This document shows, piece by piece, positions 26,103-39,500 of a stretch of DNA of 64,000 nucleotides. Source of the DNA: Pyrocephalus nanus (Eukaryota > Chordata > Aves > Passeriformes > Tyrannidae). The notes beneath the pieces are model-generated. The model did not search any database. It had not been told where the DNA came from and worked only from the letters and a program-made list of their open reading frames with translations. The stretch spans positions 14,498,709 to 14,562,708 of the forward strand of contig CM076263.1 of the NCBI GenBank assembly GCA_038380795.1. The letters run 5' to 3'. Position numbers and translations under genes: made by a program. Position 1 is the first letter of the stretch. Every line of letters begins with the position of its first letter.

Positions 26103-26610
26103 ATCATTTACTGTGCTTTCAGTTTACTGGGACCTCTCTATATTCATAAGACTGTTGAAAAATAATGGAGAGAGGTTCTGCAATGACACTGGACAGCTTT
26201 TTCACTATACTGGCATGGTTGCTCTGGTTGTCATAAAGTTATGTGAATCCAGCTGAGGTAGCAAGCCCCCAAAAAATTCAGAGTCAGCTGGAGTTTATAA
26301 TTTCTCCAATTACAGTCTTCCAAAACCAAGCTCAGGACTCAATGGTGTTAAAGAAAGAGGAAAAAAAAGGCATTAAATGCTTCTGCTTTGTGTACATTTT
26401 GTTTCTGAGGTGACTGACCTAATCAAATAAAGGACCAGTATTATCTCTTCTTTTTCAGTTTATGTATTTAACAAAGGAGCCCCTTCTGCTGCCCTTCACA
26501 GTGCTATTGAGTTTGGACCTTAATTGATCTTTGGCCCCATGAATTTGTTCTCTACAGTGTGAAAAATATCTCTGTGGTCCTTCTGTGTTACCCTGTTTTA
26601 TTCAATCCTG
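26103..26610 (-). mobile_element. CR1 LINE, continuation beyond the LTR
   Basis: This is the same CR1 copy resumed after the LTR. The first bases align with the CR1 sequence that should follow the interrupted reverse-transcriptase region (plus strand: CAGTTTACTGGGACCTCTC, then ATAATGGAGAGAGG). Resemblance to avian CR1 continues, increasingly diverged, to about 26610 (for example CTATTGAGTTTGGACC near 26505). The left limit is exact; the right limit is approximate. Confidence 0.7.
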
Positions 26611-29600
26611 TGCTGTCTAATCTTTGAATCTAAATAAGGTCATTTAGATCAGTCTTTATTAGCTTATTTGTTTGTTTGTTTTTGTTTTAAGTACAGATAG
26701 ACATATTCACCAATTTTAACACCTTGTTAAATCCTTATATCAACCCCTTTATTCTTTCTGTAGCCAGAAGTCTTGATGTTTCAGTCCAACAAAGTGTGAA
26801 TTCTTCTGTGTATAAGAGATGAAGCTGTTCAGCTTCTTGTTGGACAGGCTCCCTGTTGTCACACCATCTCATATGCATCCCCTTCAGCGTGTAAGAGTGA
26901 AGGAATAAAAAGTTTCTTCACATGACTTTACTGAGCATGGCCTTAGACTTGCCTAAGGCCAAACCATGATTTTGCATAAGAAATTGGAGAGTGGATGTTA
27001 TGTTAAACATTTTGAAAGTAAAATGAACTTATTCCACTGTTTAATTTTTCTTGATGCCTTAGACCTTTGAGGTCTGGAATACAGTACTGTCTTTGTCCAA
27101 GAGGATGAAAATACTGTAAAAAAAACATAGTGCCATCATAAAACACACCTGTATGTCTGAAGATCACATTGTTACCTTGATTTTATGAATTTCAGGCATG
27201 TAGTTTAATCAGGTAACTATTTTCAAGCCTGTAAGATGGGAACCTCATTTAAATGGTAGTTCTTTGCAGATTTAGCTCTTGAATGATTGTTGAAGATAAA
27301 CACATGGGAAATAAGAGGAAAAAAGTCATGAAACAGGACAATGGGCAGCTTGAGAAGAGGTTTAAAGTCTTTTTCTCAATTTATGTCTTTTTTTTGCTTT
27401 TCGCAAAAGGTGCATGTTGAGGAGGGCTATACTTCAAAATAGAAACAACAAAACAAAAGCAGATTTATTTACAGAGATAATATACTTAAGGGATGTTATG
27501 CTTGAGGAATGAGACAAAAAAATCAGTTTATTTATATCATTGATTTTAATAATAATGGATCTCTTTATAATACTTTTCCTTTCAATTTCCATTAAATGAA
27601 ATTAATAGGGGGCAAAATTTGTTGTAATATGATTCTAAAATGTAGGAATTTTCCTGAAGCCAGATCCAGAGGGGGCACCCATAGTCAAGTTCTCCCTCAA
27701 CTAGAGTGCATCCAAGATGAACTTGACTCATTGATGTTATGAACATTAGCCGAATCCAGAGACTGTTCAAGGTTTTAAGCTAAGTGATTGGGTAATCAGG
27801 CAGACCTCAACTTTTGGCCAACATAAAATGCTCTGCCTTACTGATCTGAATGCTTGTAAATATTGCCATTGCTTGTTCCCCTTTATAAAAACTATGCTGG
27901 AAAAATATGTTGGAAGGTAACCAGCAAGTACCTTAAGCCTGTATAAGTTTACTACTTCCTTAATCTGTTGACAATGTCGATAGATTCCTACAGTGCAGTG
28001 AAAAGTTTGGTTAATATTCAACCTGGAGTTATGTCATATCAGACTGTGAATGTTTAAGGTTTTTTAAAAAATTAATTTCCTGGAGGACAGCCAGTTTTGT
28101 GGGAGTTATTTCTCATAATATGGTAATGTATTTCTTATAATAACCTTCCCTTGGAAGTATGAGCTACAGAAATGGGGCCTTCAAAGGCTGCAGGAGCATT
28201 AAGAGAATTCCAAGTATATGACAACATAGGGTGGGGTAGACAGGAGTCCTGCCTTTCCTGCTTTCAACCAGTTACATCACAGTACCAGTATTCTTTGTCA
28301 GATGCTTCTAGGAAGCACTCATTATTTGTTTATTCAAACCAACGCCCAAAGGAGGGTGAAGTGTTTTGAGAGGGATGTTCACTGGTCATGCTTTGGTGTC
28401 ACATTTGTCAGATTGCGTGACTCTTACATGGGGAGGTTGAAGCTGAACTTCTTAAGTAGGTCCCTTAAAAGGAATGAAGATACTTGGGAATGAAAGAATG
28501 ACTGCATATGAGTAAGGTCAGGTGGACTAACAGAAGATATTGATAATCATTATCAAGGTGATTATTCCTCAAATCCACTAACAAAATTAAGTCTGGTGCT
28601 TGTTTATGGAAAAAGTTTGGGTCATATTAACTGAAGTTAGAATTTTCATTTGTGGGGTTGAGTGTGTAGGAAGTTTACTCCAAAGTTGGCTTTCCCCAAA
28701 TTTGACTGTGGGTAGCTGTAAGAAAAAGAACTGTGAAAATATGAAATAGCTATCAAGAGCACCTTGCACTGACACACTATTACTTCCACAGCAGCCTTAG
28801 GAGGAATACCACTACTATGCATTGTCCTGTGTCCAAATTCCAGGGAACACTGGAACATGAACATGGTGATGGGAAAGTAGCAGGCCATTCTGTTTCTGTT
28901 AGTTTTGACACACTGTGTTAGTGACACCTTCTAAAAGCTATTGATCTCCTTTCTGGAATTCCTTGCCCTGGTATGGGAGAAGAGTGCAGAAAAAAAGAAA
29001 GCAGGAGCAGTTCAGAAACAGATTATTATTTTTGTGGCTTTGTTTAAAGGGAGGAGATGAGACTGTTTCCCTCGCTGTTTCACAGGCTTGTACAAGAACC
29101 CATATGAATCAGAACTGAAGGCATACAGAGAAGTTCCAGTTTTTCAGTGTGTTGGCAGCAGCTTGTACCAATGCCTCCTGCTGACTTCAGAGGCATTAAT
29201 CATTGCACACAGGGAACACAGAAGTGTATCTAAAGCATTATTATTCTTTCTCTGCTGCTTTGCCCATGTACGTACATGATTTCCTTAGGTGCTGTTGCCA
29301 CTAGGTAGGGATTGTAAATACCATTTATACAATCCACTTTACTTTAAAAATACATGGAACAATGAACTACACCTATGGATAAAACTTAATATAAAATCTT
29401 TAAAGGCTATGGTAGTCATTTTTCTCAGAGTTACAGTGGCACTGATTTATATAAGGCTGTAAGCAACACTAGAGAGACTGTATGTAGAATTCTGTGCAAC
29501 AACCAAGAGCATGCAGCCATCTCAACAACCCCTTACTCCAGTGGTTTCATCTTTTTTCCCAACTGCATACTTCATAATATTTTCCTGCATAAAGATGCAT

Positions 29601-30916
29601 CATTGCACAATAGTTTTAAATATACTGACAGTAGTTTATACAGATGACTTAGCTAAGCAAGCCTAAGGAAGTTTCTACAGATCTCCCAAGGCTTTTGAGC
29701 CTCTGAGTCAAAAACGATTTCACTGAGCTGTATTCCTGATGCACCAATAGATGCACAAAGGAATAAAGTCCTTTAGCTGTTGTGAACTTCTTAATGTGTA
29801 TCAGTTTTACAAATAAATGAACAAGAGGCCTTTAGTTGATGCAACAATCCAAGTGCAAGACTTCTTTTTCCTGAGACAAAAAAACTTTCAACCATCCAGT
29901 GTCCCTTAGATTTATGCCAAAACCTTCAAAGCATGGCCAAGCATTGGGTTACGTCACTCTTACACCAAAAAACAAACTGAATTAGTCAGATCTGACACAT
30001 AAGGAAGAAAAACAACAACATCCTATGAATTATGCCCATCTTTTTCAGTTCTGACACATTACAGGAGGAAATGTGACAGTTGCCTTGTTGTATTCCTAAA
30101 TCCTTCAATTCTCTGCCCTTCTAATATCACAGTTGCATCATAACATAAAGCTTGAGTATGAGGACTTTTTTTGCTTTGAAATTTAACATTATTTTATTGC
30201 AACACCTTTTCCAGACACCAGTCACTCACTGGAGCCATTTTCATGTTTACTGCTTGGACCTACACATGAGAACCAGTTTTATTAGATATAATAATAAAAC
30301 TATTATATTAGTTTTATTCTGTTAAAAATCTCAGCCTAAGCAGTGACTTGAGAAAACATTATCCAGCATCCACAGTGGGCAGATCAGGTGAAAGATGTCC
30401 AACACATAAGTTAAGAGAAAATTTGTAGGGACAATTTTTGTTGTGATACATGGAGGTAGAAACGGTACCTGAATGTCACTTCTTATCTTGAAGAGGGGAA
30501 AAAAAATTCAGGGGAAAAAGCTGGACACATCAGTATAACACAGTCAAATAACAATGAATTAGTGTTCAGGAACCCTTGGTTCTCTTTTCAGGTATTCTGA
30601 GACTTTCAGGAAAATCACTTCAATTCTGTATGTACCATGTCCTTATATGTAGGGTGAATTCAATTTGGTCTCTCAGTTAGAAACTTTTCAAGCCTTATTC
30701 TTGCTTATCTGGATGTGGAATTATGAAGTATTTTATTATTCTCAGAGGTTATCACTTTACGGTATTTTGTTTCCCAAATATAGACTGCCTATCTCTGTTC
30801 GCAGAGGGAAGGAGTTTCTTTGCTATTAAAAACTCAACAACCTTTGTGAGACTCAGAGCAGCAGGATCTTTCTTCATGTTTCCTAAAAATCAGGAGACTA
30901 AGACTCAGCAGACAAT
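26611..30916. other. Intergenic DNA, no gene recognised
   Basis: AT-rich intergenic sequence between LURAP1L and TYRP1. All open frames are under 95 codons and lack recognisable domains. A short (GTTT)n run lies near 26668. No clear repeat family was identified. Confidence 0.5.
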
Positions 30917-31505
30917 GTTAGTATAGATCAGCAGGTCTTTAATGAAGGCCTTCTGATGCAAGGAATACAAGGGTGTGCACTGTGTCCAGGGCTTCTAAAA
31001 TTTTATAGTACTATCCATCCAATCCAAGAACTAACCACCCCTAGATCCTCCCTGGAATTGCCTCCCCTGGAACACCTCACCAGGATTGGGTGAGTGGTCT
31101 CAAGATCTGTTTCTTCCTCATCTTTCTCCACCTCCTTCCAGCACACATTATCTTTGGAGCTTCTTCAAGGTTCTGGGCCTTCAAGGTTGCTTTAGGTCTA
31201 AGATACTTTGTTGTTCCAGGCTAGAGTGCCTCTGTTCTTAAACAGGATGTGTTTGCTAGAGACCTTCCTTGAAAAAGAACCTAAACAAGCCTAAAGAATT
31301 TAGAAAATTTGATATGGAGCATGAAAATAAGATTGGGTAAGTGTCAACTGCTATTCTAAAGTGTGAGAAAATACAGAGCTATACTAAAATTTACAAAACA
31401 CTAAAAATCCTAAAAATCCTAAGGCATCACTCACATACTCCTCATGTGTCCTCATGAAAGCATCAAGTGTATCCCATCGAGGTACCAAAAATGTTTTTTC
31501 CTACA
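30917..31505 (-). mobile_element. Solo LTR (ERV), reverse orientation
   Basis: A 589 bp block has TG...CA ends and is flanked by the 4 bp direct repeat ACAA (30913-30916 and 31506-31509). On the minus strand it starts TGTAGGAAAA, has a TATAAAA box (31001-31007) and about 60 bases further an ATTAAA hexamer (30939-30944), then ends CTAACA. This order fits U3, R and U5. A 4 bp duplication is usual for class I elements, but a 4 bp match can occur by chance. No coding remnant is present. Confidence 0.55.
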
Positions 31506-31509
31506 ACAA

Positions 31510-32260
31510 TAGTTTTTGTTTTGTTTTTATGTACAACTTTCAGTCCTTCTAGCAAGATAAACTCAGACAGTAAAATCAGCAGGTTTTTTTAAAATTTCCT
31601 TAGCAATTTGTAAAGAAAGGATTAGGTGAGTTGGCTGACAGTAAAGCAGGGTGGTCTCAGAAACCATACACATAAACACTGCTCTGTTTACTGCTTACTC
31701 TTACAAAAAAACGAACCAGAAACTATTTTGGAGAACTTGAGCTGAGCCCATAGGAACATGCTAACCTTCTACCTTCTCTCTCTTTTTTTCCCATTTCCCT
31801 TCTTTTCAGAGTGTGTCAGCAACACTGCATACTGAACTGCAGCCTTGACTCTTGTCCATGAGCAGTTCTGTGCTATGTCCTGGCACAGCTGAGTGAGTGG
31901 GTCATGGTTAGGTGGAGAATGTTGTACCAATTTTTTTGGCTCAGTATTATGATGAATCCTGTGTGTGCCAAAGACAGAGATGTCTAGAAAGTCTGCATTT
32001 CTAATGTACTCTGTTTCTTGCTCTAAGCTTTCTGGTCATCAGGCACATCCGTGCCTTTTGTATCTTCAGATTTAGCAGGAGATGCTGATCAATTGTACAG
32101 GCCCATCTTGCTTTTTCAGCAAGGTCTCTGCCAACATCAGTGCACTTTAGGTGGAGAGCACTGGTGTGGAAAGCAATTCCTCCACAATGTTTTTAACTGT
32201 TTGGTTGAACAGATTCCTTGCACCTGGCTCAATAAGTGAGCATTTTCCAGTCCATTCTGG
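31510..32260. other. Intergenic DNA, no gene recognised
   Basis: AT-rich sequence with a pyrimidine-rich run near 31780. The open frame at 32051-32239 has no recognisable similarity. The stretch just left of the CR1 tail at 32262 may be older CR1, but I could not support it. Confidence 0.4.
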
Positions 32261-32261
32261 T

Positions 32262-32316
32262 AGCAGTTGGACTTGATGACTTTGATCTTTTCTTACCTAA
32301 AAAATTCTGTGATTCC
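32262..32316 (+). mobile_element. CR1 LINE 3' terminus
   Basis: Forward-oriented CR1 end: GTTGGACTTGATGAC, then CTTTTCTTACCTAAAAAATT and the terminal ATTCTGTGATTCC. This is the standard CR1 3' tail with the ATTCTATGATT-type repeat. Only the last few dozen bases are clearly recognisable. Confidence 0.75.
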
Positions 32317-33116
32317 ACAATTTTGTATTGAAAAACAGTTGCTTTGATTTCACTTGTCTTTCTACATTTACATTATCATAGCTGTTACTGAAACTTCATT
32401 TCTTCCTAATATGTATATAAGAATATTTCTCTGTAAAATCACTTCAGTAGGTAAGTCATGGAATAGATATGCTCTTGCAGATGAATCCTTCAAACTTTTC
32501 TTACTCACCATCTCTGAGACTAACATACATGACAAAGTGGTAGCCCCCTGTAGCATATATGAAAACATTCTAACCACACATATTATGACACTGGAACTCA
32601 GTGTCTCTATACATTCATTCAAGTCTTTGGAGAAAATGTACATATTTTCTGCTATAACAACTGAATTAAAAGCCAGTCACTACTAGGCGGTGTAAGTTTT
32701 CAGTTAAGATGTAGCCCTGCTACTTCTTTCCTTGTTAGCAAAATTATCTTTCCCTGCAAACAGTATGTACGCACTGCAGTACTAGTCCCAGAAATTAAGC
32801 ACACAGAAGTTTGGAAAGTGTTGCAAGAATAACTAAAACCCTGTGAAGCTCAGTTCAAACTGTCTTGTTCCATATTCTGAGTATTACAATTAATTATGTG
32901 ATCACAGGCTTTAGTTTCAACCACATCTTACTTTTTTACATTCAATTGCTTCTTGACTCAACATAGTTTCTCTCACCCACGTCTTTCAGTTCCTGCCCTC
33001 TTTTAAGCTTTGTTGTTTCAGTCTTAATTTTCTTACTCTTTTAGCCTTGAGCTGATGAATGCCTGATTTCCATTCTGCCAATCAAGTGCCAGTCCAAGAC
33101 CAATAATATCACAAAT

Positions 33117-33212
33117 TCATAGAATGGTTTGGTTTGGAAGAGAGCTTAAAGAACACCTAGGCTTCCCCTTCTGTTATGGTCAGGGACACCATTCACTAGA
33201 CCATGTTGCTTA
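33117..33212 (-). mobile_element. CR1 LINE 3' fragment
   Basis: Reverse-oriented CR1 tail of about 95 bases starting at TTCATAGAATGGTTTGG and reaching GGTCAGGGACACC. It is severely 5'-truncated and abuts an A/C-rich tract at about 33213-33240. Confidence 0.8.
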
Positions 33213-33239
33213 AGAAAAAAAACAAAACAAATCAAAAAC

Positions 33240-36200
33240 CAGGAATCAAAATCCCATTTCTCCTTCTTTCTCCTCTTTCACTTACAGCCCAGTGAGCTGT
33301 TGAATTCCCTGTTATAAATCCAAGTCATTAAGAACCCTCGTGCGAGACCAAGAAGCTGTTTATTTTCCATCTTTCTTTGCTTAAACCTAGATCCTTTCAG
33401 GCTCAGTCTCCTGCAGTTGTATTATTCAGAATCTCCTTCACTTTTCACTTGACAACACCTTCCCCCCCTCATCTTCTGTCTGTCTGTTTCCTTTCCGCTC
33501 AGTCTCTTCCAGTCTCCCTAACCTACACCCGACTTTCAAGTTTTTGATTTGTGCATTTTTTGGTTTAGTATTTTTGGGGGGTAAAAATGAAGAAGAGAGT
33601 TTTTTCTGCTTTTGATCCTGACACCTGATTCCACATTTGGACTTGTCAAAAGCAAACCTCAGTGTCTGTCTTAGCAGTCAGTGACAGACTTAAAGGTTCA
33701 TGTACTTATTGCGCTTGGCTGCAGTGGGATATAGCAAAGACTCTCTGATCGTTCAGGAAGCATGTTACATGAAGGAATGTAAGTCATTGAGGGGTTTAGT
33801 AGTTCAGGGTAGAGAAAGCCAGCTGAGCATTGGTAAGGTACCCTTTTAAACAACAGCCAGGTCTACAGCCTTTGTGGGCATATACATATATTTTAGGTAT
33901 AAAATGAAGAGGTGCTAGAAGAGAACAAACACTTTATGAGCATATATCTAAACATAAAAAAAACTGACTTGTCAGTTTGTTAGTTGGGCTTTTAGCTAGT
34001 ATCTCCCCCATTTTCTTCTGCATGGTAAAAAGTGTTTTGAATTTCCATATCTCTTCTACCTCTTCTCTCTTAAGCAAAGAAAGAAAAAACTCCACACCTT
34101 CAAAACTTCTCTAATCTTATTTCAGTAGCTGCCATGAAAATCTTCTATTTTACTAGGCTACATAAACTTGCTCAAGACTATTGCAGGTGAGCTGTACCCA
34201 ACAGGCCAAAATGATGTCAGTGCCATGACTGATTTCCCTGGGCCAGCTCAGAAGAACCATGAACCCTTCAAGCTTGCTTCCTATTTTAGTAATGCCAATA
34301 TTGTTCCAGTTTTAGCCTTGCTAATGGAAAGGGACAGACATCTGGTCATGTCACTGTTTCGATACTGTGAAACAGTTTAGAGTTTCTAATAGATTTATAG
34401 AAATAAAAAACATTCTGTGGCTTTAGAATTTGTGGCTTGACCCTGAAAAGAGTTAAGATTTAAAGGCTGAAGTTATGCCTCTGGGATACAGTGAGTTGCT
34501 GAGAAGTTAAAAGAACTAATGTTCCTAAGAACTAGACATTTTTACCCTGTGTTAATGCTTGCATATTAATTTTCAGATATTTGTCCAGCATGGATTGAGG
34601 TGAAGAAAGGCTATATTTTAAGAAAGGGCTATCACTGCTGCTAGGCATAGAACTGGACTGCGGAAAATGTGACTCTACTCAGGGCCTGAAGAATTGTTAA
34701 GAGGAGCTCATATATTCAGTAAACTACTCCTGGGAGCACAGCCATTCTAATAGTGTGAGAAATGCCAAAGCAGCTAAACAGTGTTTGGTTCAAGCAGAGG
34801 CCACTTAGATTGAATTTACTGGGTAAGCTGTAGGTACCACACCCTACCTTCAATTTGAGTGTTTACAATGGAAGCATCTTTTCATATTATATTGAAGTGA
34901 AATGAAGTTTGTTTATTTGTAAAATAATTGTGATTATATAAAATTAAATAATATAAATTAAAAGAGGAAAGCATGGGAAGTGACAGCATTAATGCGGAGA
35001 GCTATAATAATAGCGCATGCACTACAAAGAGTAGTGTAAGATTCTTTTTATTAGACAGATTCATAAGAAGAACATGACTTGCAAAACAATTCAAATTTCT
35101 TTTTTTTATTCATCTTAGATGCCCAGTTTAAACTTCCTGGCTTTGTAAGCCAATTGTGATGTATTATTACTGTCTGGAACCATGAAGACACTCAAGATTC
35201 TGAAACCTTCCTATCATATGAAGCTGAGTAATATTAAGGAACATATTTTCAATTTTATCAAAATGCCAGGGAATAAACTGCTCATTCCTATTTTTATTGT
35301 TACAACAGTGTAGGTTTGAAGTGTTCTACACATTTGTCCTGTAAGAAGCGGAAGGTAGGATTGTTCTTAATTATATGTTTATATATATTTATGTATATTA
35401 GTATTATGCTCATTTCTATACTTCAATATTAAAAAAAAAAAAAAAGATTAACTGTGTTTCTAACAGTAGAAGCTGGTCATATACCCAAGGCAAAAATAAC
35501 TCAAAGAAAAAGAATCAAAGTCATAAAGGACAAAATATATATATCACCAGAGCTCAACACAGTTTCAACTGAAGCTAAAGCACATTATTCCCAGCATCCA
35601 TTAACTCAGTTTTTAGAGAGTGAGTCTACTCTTCAGTTCTTTGTATATGAACAAGCTATTGAGGTCCACACACTAAAACTCCTAGACCAGTGAAGCCATG
35701 GGAATGTAGCTTGACACTGAGACACCCTTTAAGCCTGTTTAAATTCTTTTAGGATTGCTTCCCATCATGCAAAGGTACACATAAAAGCTTGTGCACTCCA
35801 TAATTTAGGTATTGTCCCCTTGCTTCTTGTTAGTTCTCCCCACTACCCCAGGAAACTGCTCATCATTTGCAACAGTACTTCCTTCTGCCACAACCCTTCC
35901 TCTGGAGTGCCTCCATGCAGTCATGCAGTGCAGCTCAACAGATCTCTAGACTTGCCATTGATCTTCCATCCTCAGAGCCTTTGATTGTTCTTGCAAGGTC
36001 AGGTTTACAAGGGAATAGCTGAAAATTTTGAGAGTCATTTCTGTTCCATATTTAATTTTATTAAGAAGAACTCCTATTTTCTTGGACATCATCAAGAAAC
36101 TAATTTGCAGGTCAAATTTCCATCTAAAACATTCCTGTTTCCATCCACTATGGCAGTGTTGATGGGTAGATGGTGGAAGGAAGATTGAAAAGACACAAAA

Positions 36201-36430
36201 TGCTTTTGACAGCACCAGTTGATTTTTACAGCTTCTAAAGGTGTGGTTAGTTTCCAGTATCAAAAATTTATATAGAAATTATTATTTTTAATTCAAGTAC
36301 AATGGACTTTCCCTCCTTTCATTAGACATGTAAGTGAATGAAGCCGTTAAATTTTGCAGACAAAATATTAGGTTTTTTTTTATTTGTTAAGTTCTCTGGA
36401 TTCTGGTATTTTATAAGTTCAATTCACGAG
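33240..36430. other. Intergenic DNA, no gene recognised
   Basis: AT-rich sequence with pyrimidine-rich stretches near 33,240-33,540, an A-run at about 35431-35445, and short open frames without recognisable domains. Confidence 0.5.
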
Positions 36431-36558
36431 TTCATAGACTTACAGAATGGTTAGAGTTGAAAGTGACCTAAAAGATCCTCTAGTTCCAGCCCTCCTGCTG
36501 TGGGCAGGGAGACCTATTAGACGAGCTTGCTCAAAGCACCATCCAACCTGACCTTGAA
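36431..36558 (-). mobile_element. CR1 LINE 3' fragment
   Basis: Reverse-oriented CR1 tail beginning TTCATAGACTTACAGAATGG and continuing through CTGTGGGCAGGGAGACC to CCAACCTGACCTTGAA. It is 5'-truncated at about 130 bases. Confidence 0.8.
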
Positions 36559-36559
36559 G

Positions 36560-39500
36560 AAGATTTGTTTCAGTGTGTAAGCAAAATAATTTATTAGATT
36601 CATAAGATTTCATAGTGAGTATCAACTCACTGTTGCTATCATTTGTGTATTGGCTTGCTGCTAAGACAAACCTTCACTCTTTGAAAATTTCAAGACAATA
36701 GCAGAAAGGTTCTGTCTCCTCAGAAAGAGGTACTCTTGTTGAGAGCATATTACTAGCTCTTGAGCCAGTTCTGAGTTTTGCAAATAGAGTCTCCCAGGGA
36801 AATGACAACAACTCAAACCCAGAACTGGCATGAATCTTATTGGCTCTCCTAGCAAAGATATCACATTCATTATTCAAATCCCAGGGCTTCTCATTGCCCC
36901 TAGAGCATGGGAAGTTCGGAAGTGCATGCAGAGCAGGTCATATTGCTGTCCTACTTTCTGCCTTGCTGTTGGAAGATTTATTTTTGACATCTTAAAGATG
37001 TCATGCATCCCTTCCCCTCTTTTTCCTTTGCACACCACTTGATGTTAGCTACTCTTTGCTTATTAGATAAAGGGGACAGATGTTTATTCACTGCAATAGC
37101 AGCTATATATTCAGGCTCAAGACCTGTCACAAACACAATAAGGTCTGTGTTTGGCCTTGTTCTGATTAGAAAAACCATAGTGTCACAAGATAAATGTCAA
37201 TGAAAGTGGTGCTGAAGGCTGATCCTATTTATTATGGGGAGTGAACAGTGTTCAAAAAAATCAAAGTTGTCAGGTGTAGAAGAGTCAGTTAGTACAGACA
37301 ATGTTGATATGATATCTTTGAAAATAATAAAATGAAGATAGCGTATTCAATTATTACCAGGAATGAGTCTTCACCTTTCCCCAAGACAATTATTTTAAGT
37401 GCTATAAGGAGAGGAAATACCTCATTATTTTAAGTGTCTTGAATTGCTTCCATCACTACTCAGCTCCCAGGAAAACATTTAATGGAACAAACACGGTGAT
37501 ACCAGTAGTCTTTCTTTACTATCTTATACCAGTAACTTTAACACTTATGGGTTGGTATTGAGGGAAAAAACAATAAATCTATACTCATTTATTTCCTGTC
37601 CAGATAGGCAAAGCACACCCTTATTAAGTATAAACAAACTAATGGCAAACACCAATGTCCATCAAGGTAAAAAAAAAAAAAATCATTCTTTATCAGTGAT
37701 GCTCTTTGTATTTTGGGAAGTGGAGATCTATTCCAAGTGTATGGAAGCATGCAGCACACCTCCAGCCTCAATGGATCAGTCCCATCCTGGTGGCTCTGTG
37801 CCCCCATCCAACTGACAAATTCAACCAGGTTAGTCTGTAGATCTGTCCCAGTGACCCCATCAATCCAATTTTGCGTGTTTATTCAAACCTCAATCCTTGA
37901 CTGATGGTTGCAGTAGTTACAAATTTTATGTGCCATTTAGTACGTGAGTCTACAGTGTCATTTGCTCTGAAGCCAAACACACACAGAATGTAAATTTAGC
38001 CTGTGGGATGTTTTCAGCTGCTAAACCAAATTCTGCTAACCCAAATTCTGGCTGCCAAAACAGTGGTGCAGTCCTTGCTGGTTTGAGACCTAATCTCTTA
38101 GTAAACCAGTTACTATGGCTTTTATAATTTGATCTATTTATTTTCATATTGATCTGTAGTATTTTCTCTTTAAACAAGCAACCTTAATCCAGATTAACAA
38201 ATCTGTTCCTGACATTATCTATATCCTAGCATACACCTTTCTACAAAACATTCCCTAAAGGCATCCACTTTAACATATACTCAGTAATTCCAGTCAGGAC
38301 CACAGTGACCTATATTTAAATGCCTCTTGATGATCTGAGCCACTTAGCCTTCTCCACTAGCTTCACTAAGCACAAATGTAGTCTTGATAACTCTTCTCTT
38401 CAAAAAAGTCATTCTTGCTTCTTCTTAACCCTGCCAGAACAAATATTAATCCCAATATGATAATTAATTTGACCCACCCACTTTTTATAAAATGAGGTAA
38501 GACCTGGATGAAGCCTTCCAAACAAGTTATAATACTGTGCACAATTAATGGAGTCTCCATTAAATCTCTAATACAGCCAAGGCAAGTAATCCTTATTTCT
38601 TGGAGTCCCCTTTCAGTGTCCACCCCGTATCTCTGAGCAGTTCTAACCCAGCTGAATTTAGACTATCAGCAGTAATCTGCAATTACGTGTTCATGCACTG
38701 TGATATTACCCCAATGCTTTGTCCAAACTGCTGGTGTTTGCATGGCCTAGACCTAGAATTATGTAGGTAACAGAAGCCACTGTGAGCATTAAACTTCTGG
38801 GTAGCCCCTACAAAGCCCAGCTTTCTAACTACAGCTGATATCCTTCTACTGTCTTGAAATGGTTAATCTATAGCTTGCTTTAGTTAAGCAAGTAAAAAGA
38901 TTAATAGCCCCTGATGACAGCAGTTTCCTAGCAGAGATTGTAGCCTGAATCATCAATCCGGATGTTTCCTGATCCTAATTAAACTTTGCCTTGGGAGAAG
39001 AGCCAAATTGCTGCCTCAGGAGATGACTAAGACTAAAGATCAGGTTTGACTTCAGGCTCAGGTTAATTGCAGCCAGATAATTGTTATCACCACAGATACA
39101 AATTATTCCAGGTGGCTCAGGGTGGATCTATAAAGTCTTAAATACAGCGAGACCTTTCAAGCCTACTTTTGCCTTCTTCAGGAGAATCCTACCCGTAGTT
39201 CCTGGAGGATCTCATGGTACCAACCTTTCCCCTATATGGTCTGCTTTGTCCTATGTTTGTTCCTCTGATAACCCATATCTAGGAAGGTGATGTCTGAAAG
39301 CACTGATTTTAGATGGAAGAACACCGTGCTTAGCCATAGGTGAAGAATGTGTCAATCCATATTCTAACCTTTTAGAAGTGTAATAATAGTTTTCTTTCTG
39401 ATTTGTGTGGAAGTTACTCTCTGTGCTCCATGAAGAGGTCCAGACACATGGTCAATGCCCATAAATAGCCAGGGATACAGAAATGTGGAGGTGATACACG

